A DNA stretch of 61,939 nt from Pseudomonas paralcaligenes (GTDB lineage Bacteria > Pseudomonadota > Gammaproteobacteria > Pseudomonadales > Pseudomonadaceae). Under the pieces are notes generated by a model. The model made no database searches. It saw only the letters and a list, made by a program, of their open reading frames with translations, and was not told the DNA's origin. The stretch lies in NCBI RefSeq assembly GCF_019655855.1, contig NZ_BPFX01000013.1, positions 1 to 61,939 of the forward strand, read 5' to 3'. The translations under genes were made by a program, and so were the position numbers. Every line of letters begins with the position of its first letter. The stretch's first letter is position 1. Positions 57,301 through 61,939 of the stretch are shown in pieces.

Positions 57301-60300
57301 GCGGCACCGTCACCTTGGATCAGGACCGCTCCGTCGTGCACCCCACCAGCGACCCCGACGAAGTCGTCGCCCTGGGCTCCAACCTGGTGTCGCTGACGGC
57401 CACCGTGACCGACGGCGATGGCGACCAGAACAGCGTCAGCGTGGACATCGGACCGGGCATCAGCTTCCGCGACGATGCGCCCGAAGCCGCCGACGACGTC
57501 CTCGGCGAGGTGTCGAGAGGCGCCCACGAGGTGACCATCGGGACGGTGGACGATCTCCTCGACAACGATCACTACGGCGCCGATGGCGCCTCGGCCACCT
57601 CGCCGATCCAGATCGTCGGGGCGGGCAGCCAGGGCGGCACCGTCGTCATCGATGTCGACGGCAACCTGATCTACACGGCCGCGCCGGGCGCCCTGGCGGG
57701 TACCGAGACCTTCACCTACTCCATCGTCGATGGCGACGGTGACAGCGCGACCGCCACGTTCGAGATCACCCTGTCCGGCAAGGACCCCGAGGGTGGCCAG
57801 GCCAGCAATGCCGTGGACGAGGACGGCCTGCCGCAGGGGCTGGCAGGTGGTCCTAACGACCTGCCGGGCCAGGCGGTCAGCGTGAGCGGCACCCTGGGCT
57901 ACAGCGTCGATACCTTCGGCCAGTTCGCCTGGAACGGCACCGCGCCGAGCGGCCTGACCTCGGGCGGAAGCGCCGTGAGCTACCACCTGAGCAACGGCGA
58001 CAGAACGCTCACCGGAATGGTGGGCGGCGAGGCCGTGTTCATCCTCGAACTGACCGATACCGCCACCGGCGCCTACACGTTCGAGCTGTTCAAGCCACTG
58101 GACCATGAACCGCCGGCCAGCGGCAGCGACGAGAACGACCTGCCGCTGAGCTTCGGCTACCAGGTCTGGGACGCCGACCCGTCGGCGGCGCCCGCCTCGG
58201 GCAGCCTGACGGTGACCGTGGACGACGATTCCCCGGCCGCGGCCAACGACATCGCCAAGTCCGCTCCCGAGCCGGCCGGGGTCAACACCAACCTGATGAT
58301 CATCCTCGACGTGTCCGGCAGCATGGACAACAACCCCGGGGTGAGCGGCTTCACGACCCGGCTGGCGCTGGCCAAGAGCGCCATCCAGAACCTGATCGAC
58401 GCCTACGACGGCCTGGGCGACGTGATGGTGCGCCTGGTGGCCTTCAACGCCAGCGCCACCTCCAACCTGAGCGGCTCGGGCGAGATCTGGCTGACGGCGA
58501 GCCAGGCCAAGTCGGTGATCGGCGCGCTGTCGAACACCTACGGCGATGGCAACACCAACTACGACGCGGCCCTGATCCGGGCGATCTCGGCCTTCGACAA
58601 CAGCGGCAAGATCAGCGGCGGCAACGTCCAGAACGTCTCCTACTTCCTCTCCGACGGGCAGCCGACGACCAGCTCCAGCTGGGGCATCGGCGCGGGCAGC
58701 AACAACGGCATCGTCGCCGCCGAGGAGACCGTCTGGACCAGCTTCCTCAACAACAACGAGATCAAGTCCTACGCCCTGGGCATGGGGCAGGGCACCGCCG
58801 GCGACCTGGCCCAGCTGAACCCTGTGGCCTATGACGGCATCGGCACAGGCACCAACACCAACGGCATCCTGGTCACCAACCTGAGCCAGCTGGACGCCAC
58901 CCTGCAAGGCACCGTCAGCGCGCCGACCATCACCGGCAACCTGCTGGCGGAGGGCGCCAACGGCTTCGGCGCGGATGGCCCGGCGGACCTGCCGGTGGTT
59001 TCCATCCAGCATGGGGCGAAGACCTACGACGCGAGTTCGCCGGAATACGACGGCGCCACCCACAAGCTGGTCTTCACCACCGCCGAGGGCGGAAGCTTCA
59101 GCATCAACCTGCAGACCGGCGAGTACAGCTACAGCCTGAACAAGGACGTGGCCGACGACCTGACCGAGACCTTCGTCTACACCCTCGTCGATGCCGACGG
59201 CGACGGGGTATCGGCCACCCTGAGCCTGACCACCACCGACAGCAGCGAGGTGTATGCCTACGACAACCACGGCTCGGCCACCGTCGAAGAGACGATGGTG
59301 ACACCGCCGCCCGGCAGCGAAGTGCTGGCCAGCTTCTCCACGACCAGCAACAGCACCTCGTCGCCGAACCCGTGGATCTTCGACACGGAGGGCAGCGGCG
59401 TGACGGTGTCGACCCTGGCCGATGTGATGACCGCCGCGGACGACAGGTGGGGCGTATCCGCCATCGCCGGCAGCACCAACGCCAACGGGGTGCGCGTCCA
59501 GGGCAGCGCGCTGCAGCTGATAGACACCAGCAGCAACGGCGGCATCAGCAGCAAGGTCGCCACACCCACGTTCGAGATCGTGGCAGGGGAGACGGGCAGC
59601 GTCTCGTTCCAGCTCGGCAGCATCAACAACCACGCCACCAACGACCAGTTCAACTGGGTCCTCTACCGGCAGGACGGTGCCTCGTGGACGCTGGTGGACA
59701 GCGGCAGCCACGGGACGAGCGGCGCGACCACGGTGACCACCGACACCTTCGGCGAAGGTGTCTACCGCCTGTTCTTCGAGGCCAACGACCGTACCAACAA
59801 CAGCAACAGCTACCGTATCCGCGTGGACAACATCACGCTGACGACGATCGCGGCGGCTGTTCCCGTGATCGAGGTGACCGCCGTGTCCGGCAACGTGCTG
59901 GCCGATCCCAACACCTGGTCCTCCAGCAGCGACCCCCTGGGCGCGGTGGACGACAAGGGCAGCGAGGGCGCGGTCCTCAGCATCTGGAACGGCACCGCCT
60001 ATGTCGAGGTGGGCGTCGGCACCTCGGTCGCGGGGGACTGGGGCAGCCTGCTGATCAACAAGGACGGCTCCTACACCTACACGCCGAACCCCACGCTCGA
60101 CGGCGTCGGACAAGAGGACGTGTTCAGCTACAAGCTGACCCAGCCCGATGGCGACAGCGATACCGCGCAACTGGTGATCGGTCTCGAATCCACGGGTACC
60201 ACGCTCAGGGCCATGGTCGTGGCGGATGCGGGCCCGCAGGATCAGCCGGTGGTCGACGACGGTACCGAGCCTCAGGCCCCGGCAGGGGACGAGACACTGG

Positions 60301-60704
60301 TCGCCCTGGTCGGCGAGGACGACCCTGCGCTGCCCACGGTACCGCCGGAGCAGGAAGAGGATCAGGCGCTTCTTGCCGAGCAGGGGGCCGATAATCCGGT
60401 CGCCGATCATCTGAGCTTCGCCGTCAATGGCGTCACCTCCGATGTGCTGGACCTGTCGCAGCTGCTTACCGGGCTGTCCGACAGCCCGGATGGCGACGAG
60501 CTGTCGAGCTACCTGACGTTCAGCTTCTCGGCGAGCGCGACCACCATCAGCGTCGACAAGAACGGCGCCGAGGGTGGCAGCTCGGTCGACATGTCCGTGG
60601 TGGTCGACGGCATCGACCTGTCCAGCGCCGCCTACTACAGCAGCACGGATGCGGCGACCGTCATCAACGGCCTGCTCGATGACCACAGCCTGAAAGTGGC
60701 GTGA
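51342..60704 (+). CDS. Giant LapA-like biofilm adhesin with retention module, T1SS-143 repeats, DUF4114-like and VWA domains
   Basis: Length is 3120 residues from ATG 51342 (GGAGGA site). Residues 1-~110 are the LapA retention module ([48 protein letters not shown]). T118-A119-A120-G121 is a LapG-type TAAG cleavage site before a Gly-rich linker. Seven T1SS-143-like beta repeats fill about 316-1485, each ending near [13 protein letters not shown] with a DGDGD motif. A further DGDGD-containing domain follows, then a DUF4114-like region (about 1760-1893, DYDYNDVN), then a VWA domain (about 2316-2520; MIDAS DVSGSM). The last ~100 residues resemble the VCA0849-type type I secretion tail ([14 protein letters not shown]). 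I see no classical GGxGxDxxx nonapeptide run. It should be exported by the divergent lapEBC system and held at the surface until cleaved. LapD and LapG genes are not in the window. Confidence 0.93.
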   Translation: MATLMGVVSQVVGEVFAVAGDGTRRPLVEGDRVYAGEQLVTGAGGAVAISLANGDVLTLGRDSNLNLSEQMLAAGGERTGAPQAQDAVAPTDADLTDVERLQAAIEAGVDPTVAGEATAAGPGAGAGGTGGAGSGHGFVLLGEVGGALDPVIGFPTAGIPGGPLFPDAEPLATDDPEPDFAPLLDVEYLDAVGSLFVGPALVDEEALANGTNPASDAEQASGRIVVNSPDGISSLQIQGFDGVWVDVTNGGTVVGQYGILVVDAAGNWTYTLTANTLDHSNPNATGEADQVGESFPVRVFDLDGDVSPTVLLNVLINDDGPQLALGGAQVVAQVDEDETIDGITDNDAVTNVATGGPGTLGALVNFGADGPGGFGLSGSPAAIASLQAQGLTSGGSALVYSVAGNVLTASAGGAVIFTLQVGADGSFVFTLVGQLDHPLANGDDNELLPLPIDFSGVLTAVDGDGDSVGAFGAGSFVINVEDDVPQFGGGAGAVAARVHEDALTLGAGAPHQGNLEGGQTVSASGGSGSLTALVNFGADGPGSFGIGGNLVSLAVQGLSSGGIALTYSQAGNVLTASAGAQVIFTLTVGADGSWSFVLRGPIDHPLANGVDSEDLPGLGIDFSGILFATDGDGDPLAGFPAGSFTIDIEDDVPVLVGGARPVIGGVVHEDVLPGGNPEGGGQTTTLSSATGGSLAGLVSFGADGPGAFGLNGAVGSLLAQGLTSGGSALSYSVSGNVLTASAGGATIFTLTVNASGSWSFSLLGPLDHPLADGNDGERLPGLGIDFSGVLTATDGDGDPLAGGFPAGSFVINVEDDVPVLAGRGEGFVPVGGTVHEDALSTGNAEGGQTASISGPAGALSGLVAFGGDGPGAFGLSSDVSSLVLQALTSGGTALSYSVSGNVLTATAGGVPVFTLTVGANGSYAFQLLGPIDHPLADGNDGELLPGLGIDFSGVLTATDGDGDPLAGGFPVGSFVINVEDDVPVVAEQGEGFVPVGGTVHEDALSIGNPEGGQTTSISGPAGALSGLVAFGGDGLGAFGLSSNVSSLMLQALTSGGVGLSYSVSGNVLTASVGGAPIFTLTVGTDGSYAFELLGPLDHPLADGNDGELLPELGIDFSGVLTATDGDGDPLAGGFPVGSFVINVEDDVPVVAEQGEGFVPVGGTVHEDVLGTGNAEGGQTTSISGPAGALSGLVAFGGDGPGAFGLSSDVSSLVLQALTSGGTALGYSVSGNVLTASAGGSTIFTLTVGTDGSYTFELLGPLDHPLADGNDGELLPGLGIDFSGVLTATDGDGDPLTEGIPAGSFVINVEDDVPVIAEQGEGFVPVGGTVHEDALSAGNPESGQTTSASGPAGALSGLVAFGGDGPGAFGLSSDVSSLQLQGLTSGGTALSYSVSGNVLTATAGGTPIFTLTVGADGSYTFELQGPVDHPVHDGTLDSELLPGLGIDFSGVLTATDGDGDPLVGSIPAGSFVINVEDDVPVIDLLPDGAPPSVEEGATYSGSWTGSHGGDGPGTIKVVVDGGEYDLDTDISLPTGTLHVGSDGSWSFQASAGLDQGAAGSQTFSIQITDNDGDSLSDSITLDIVDAAVPVGGQARNSVDEDGLSGGISGGPNDLPDNETVVTGNLGYNFGPDGAATTGAFTWNTTGLSGLGLTSGGVALAYGVSPDGLVLTATAGSVTVFTVEVTNVSTGDYRFTLSAPLDHEAPATPGTSDENDITVDFTYTLQDGDGSTANGGLSITVDDDSPTIQAGDLSFSSFVTFHGTSANFANSYGYYTKAADGTPLSGKVIWANVHHQAVGDTFDLAGLDPASTGFFIIPHGGANAVLANGTDITFQFVGGKWQALAGGTPLTGADGANILFSDATLNPGGSHLQDTSAPGNQNWEDKTDTSDYDYNDVNTNVTWGASLQVDESDFGVDATADFSGLFHAQAGADGLQGPIAYSLNVVNPVSGLVDTLTGEAIVLVMNGSVLEGRTETSGELVFSLSVDAGGTVTLDQDRSVVHPTSDPDEVVALGSNLVSLTATVTDGDGDQNSVSVDIGPGISFRDDAPEAADDVLGEVSRGAHEVTIGTVDDLLDNDHYGADGASATSPIQIVGAGSQGGTVVIDVDGNLIYTAAPGALAGTETFTYSIVDGDGDSATATFEITLSGKDPEGGQASNAVDEDGLPQGLAGGPNDLPGQAVSVSGTLGYSVDTFGQFAWNGTAPSGLTSGGSAVSYHLSNGDRTLTGMVGGEAVFILELTDTATGAYTFELFKPLDHEPPASGSDENDLPLSFGYQVWDADPSAAPASGSLTVTVDDDSPAAANDIAKSAPEPAGVNTNLMIILDVSGSMDNNPGVSGFTTRLALAKSAIQNLIDAYDGLGDVMVRLVAFNASATSNLSGSGEIWLTASQAKSVIGALSNTYGDGNTNYDAALIRAISAFDNSGKISGGNVQNVSYFLSDGQPTTSSSWGIGAGSNNGIVAAEETVWTSFLNNNEIKSYALGMGQGTAGDLAQLNPVAYDGIGTGTNTNGILVTNLSQLDATLQGTVSAPTITGNLLAEGANGFGADGPADLPVVSIQHGAKTYDASSPEYDGATHKLVFTTAEGGSFSINLQTGEYSYSLNKDVADDLTETFVYTLVDADGDGVSATLSLTTTDSSEVYAYDNHGSATVEETMVTPPPGSEVLASFSTTSNSTSSPNPWIFDTEGSGVTVSTLADVMTAADDRWGVSAIAGSTNANGVRVQGSALQLIDTSSNGGISSKVATPTFEIVAGETGSVSFQLGSINNHATNDQFNWVLYRQDGASWTLVDSGSHGTSGATTVTTDTFGEGVYRLFFEANDRTNNSNSYRIRVDNITLTTIAAAVPVIEVTAVSGNVLADPNTWSSSSDPLGAVDDKGSEGAVLSIWNGTAYVEVGVGTSVAGDWGSLLINKDGSYTYTPNPTLDGVGQEDVFSYKLTQPDGDSDTAQLVIGLESTGTTLRAMVVADAGPQDQPVVDDGTEPQAPAGDETLVALVGEDDPALPTVPPEQEEDQALLAEQGADNPVADHLSFAVNGVTSDVLDLSQLLTGLSDSPDGDELSSYLTFSFSASATTISVDKNGAEGGSSVDMSVVVDGIDLSSAAYYSSTDAATVINGLLDDHSLKVA
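53820..55799 (+). repeat. Four exact-period 495-bp repeats within the adhesin gene
   Basis: The string ttcgt(g/a)ccggt(g/a)gg starts at 53820, 54315, 54810 and 55305, exactly 495 bp (165 codons) apart. The protein units are nearly identical ([54 protein letters not shown]). Earlier units (starts near 52300, 52800 and 53300) are more diverged, with spacing of about 501-507 bp. The DNA of the middle units differs mainly at third codon positions. Confidence 0.9.
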
Positions 60705-60714
60705 CGCGGCACCC

Positions 60715-60746
60715 GGCCCGCCGTCCGCGAGGGCTGCGGGCCTTTT
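60715..60746 (+). terminator. Intrinsic terminator of the adhesin gene
   Basis: GGCCCGC (60715-60721) and GCGGGCC (60736-60742) form a stem followed by TTTT, 10 bases after the stop. Confidence 0.75.
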
Positions 60747-60789
60747 CCTGCCTGCCTTTCGCCTGGCGCAGGAGCTCTTTCCGTCGGGC

Positions 60790-60820
60790 TTCGCTCGGCG
60801 GCGTGGTTGGCGCGTATAAT
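60790..60820 (+). promoter_or_regulatory. Candidate sigma-70 promoter of nadA
   Basis: A perfect TATAAT (60815-60820) lies 34 bases before the nadA start. A weak TTCGCT at 60790-60795 is the best -35 candidate, at a long 19-base spacing. Only the -10 is convincing. Confidence 0.5.
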
Positions 60821-60854
60821 CGGCGCACTGAAAGCATATTCAGAGCCTGATGAC

Positions 60855-61913
60855 ATGACCCAGATTTCCGAGCGCCTGTTGGTTCAGGCTCACCTCGCCG
60901 CCAAGCAGCCCAGGGTGCTGACCCCGGAAGAAGATGCCTTCTACCGGAGCGAGATCGCCGCCGAGCTGAAGAAGCAGAACGCTGTGCTGGTGGCCCACTA
61001 CTATTGCGACCCGGTGATCCAGGCCCTGGCCGAGGAAACCGGCGGCTGCGTGTCGGACTCGCTGGAGATGGCGCGCTTCGGCAACCAGCACGAAGCGCAG
61101 ACGGTGGTGGTCGCGGGCGTCAAGTTCATGGGCGAGACGGCGAAGATCCTCAATCCGGAAAAGCGCGTGCTGATGCCGACCTTGGACGCCACCTGCTCGC
61201 TGGACCTCGGTTGCCCGGTCGACGAGTTCTCCGCCTTCTGCGACCAGCACCCGGACCGCACCGTGGTGGTCTACGCCAACACCTCGGCGGCGGTGAAGGC
61301 CCGCGCCGACTGGGTGGTGACCTCCAGCTGCGCGCTGGAGATCGTCGAGAGCCTGATGGACAACGGCGAGAAGATTCTCTGGGCGCCTGACCAGCACCTG
61401 GGGCGCTATATCCAGCGCGAGACCGGCGCCGACATGCTGCTGTGGGACGGTGCCTGCATCGTCCACGAGGAGTTCAAGGCCAAGCAGCTGGAGGACATGA
61501 AGGCGCTGCACCCCGAGGCCGCCATCCTGGTCCACCCGGAGTCGCCCGAGGCGGTGATCGAGCTGGCCGACGCGGTGGGCTCCACCAGCCAGTTGATCAA
61601 GGCCGCCCAGACCCTGCCCAACAAGACCTTCATCGTCGCCACCGACCGCGGCATCTTCTACAAGATGCAGCAGCTGTGCCCCGACAAGAAATTCGTCGAG
61701 GCGCCCACCGCCGGCAACGGCGCTGCCTGCCGCAGCTGCGCCCACTGCCCGTGGATGGCCATGAACACCCTGCAGCGCACCCTGCAGTGCCTGCGCGAGG
61801 GCAGCAACGAGATCTTCGTGGAACCGGCGCTGATCCCGCGCGCGGTACGCCCGCTCAAGCGCATGCTCGACTTCACCCAGGCCGCGCGGCTGAAACTGGC
61901 CGGCAACGCCTGA
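60855..61913 (+). CDS. nadA: Quinolinate synthase NadA
   Basis: Length is 352 residues from ATG 60855; an upstream ATG in the same frame (60807) lies before the TATAAT box and is rejected. Typical motifs are [55 protein letters not shown] (cluster Cys), LVHPESP and the C-terminal [13 protein letters not shown]. NadA condenses iminoaspartate with dihydroxyacetone phosphate to quinolinate in NAD synthesis, using an oxygen-sensitive [4Fe-4S] cluster. It is transcribed separately from the adhesin, with a terminator between them. Confidence 0.97.
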   Translation: MTQISERLLVQAHLAAKQPRVLTPEEDAFYRSEIAAELKKQNAVLVAHYYCDPVIQALAEETGGCVSDSLEMARFGNQHEAQTVVVAGVKFMGETAKILNPEKRVLMPTLDATCSLDLGCPVDEFSAFCDQHPDRTVVVYANTSAAVKARADWVVTSSCALEIVESLMDNGEKILWAPDQHLGRYIQRETGADMLLWDGACIVHEEFKAKQLEDMKALHPEAAILVHPESPEAVIELADAVGSTSQLIKAAQTLPNKTFIVATDRGIFYKMQQLCPDKKFVEAPTAGNGAACRSCAHCPWMAMNTLQRTLQCLREGSNEIFVEPALIPRAVRPLKRMLDFTQAARLKLAGNA

Positions 61914-61939
61914 GAACCCGTCCACGATCTCGCGAGAGC

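Noticed and set aside
55401..60686. 1761-codon open frame on the minus strand
   Set aside because: It is antisense to the LapA-like adhesin, whose plus-strand frame has a retention module, repeats, a VWA domain and a secretion tail. The antisense product is repetitive and has no recognisable domain.

Overview
The window is GC-rich, densely coded DNA that looks like a Pseudomonas sensu lato chromosome. The supporting signs are the gene families (aceK, an Aer-type receptor, SoxR beside an ABM-type monooxygenase, dctA behind a sigma-54 promoter, a Lap-type adhesin secretion system, an OprD-family porin) and dispersed palindromes of the GTAGGAGCGGCC and TCATTCCCGCG types. No tRNA, rRNA, CRISPR array, integrase or transposase was seen.

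Layout. (1) 1-4733, minus: the first ~1577 residues of a giant surface protein (DUF4347, bacterial Ig-like repeats, a PATR segment) that runs off the left edge. (2) 4985-10348, plus: a small unknown gene, then a periplasmic solute-binding protein, a hybrid histidine kinase and a REC-GGDEF diguanylate cyclase. No ABC permease is present, so the binding protein may act as a co-receptor. (3) 10448-11175: a 214-bp tandem array of paired palindromes between convergent genes. (4) 11236-19680: a 7TMR-DISM hybrid kinase and a REC-AraC regulator, divergent from an exosortase cassette (a DUF11-repeat protein with a C-terminal sorting tail, exosortase H, and its associated membrane protein). (5) 19749-20750: an AraC-family regulator.

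(6) 20838-35933: assimilatory nitrogen and molybdenum metabolism. It holds a PP2C/Ser-Thr kinase, a formate/nitrite-family channel, modABC behind a decayed OprD-type porin, nirBD, a DUF1543 gene, and a nitrate reductase fused to a CysJ-like flavoprotein. Three transcription units here (channel-kinase, nirBD, nitrate reductase) each carry a sigma-54 promoter followed by a leader with two hexaloop hairpins, the second overlapping an intrinsic terminator. This is the architecture expected for NasT (ANTAR) antitermination. The porin-modABC unit instead starts at a near-perfect ModE operator. Nitrogen control and molybdate control are therefore interleaved on one locus whose main product is a molybdoenzyme.

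(7) 36079-45943: dctA, aceK, an Aer-like receptor, a DTW-domain tRNA modification enzyme, the ABM/soxR divergent pair with a perfect sox box, and a run of small uncharacterised genes. (8) 45940-60704: a type I secretion operon (lapE-lapB-lapC order) divergent from a 3120-residue LapA-like adhesin with a retention module and TAAG cleavage motif, seven T1SS-143-type repeats (four at an exact 495-bp period), a DUF4114-like region, a VWA domain and a type I secretion tail. (9) 60855-61913: nadA.

Most of the biology belongs to known families. The parts most worth following up are the three parallel sigma-54/hexaloop leaders, the ModE-controlled porin remnant ahead of modABC, the single-substrate exosortase H cassette beside its own two-component pair, and the binding protein-kinase-cyclase relay.
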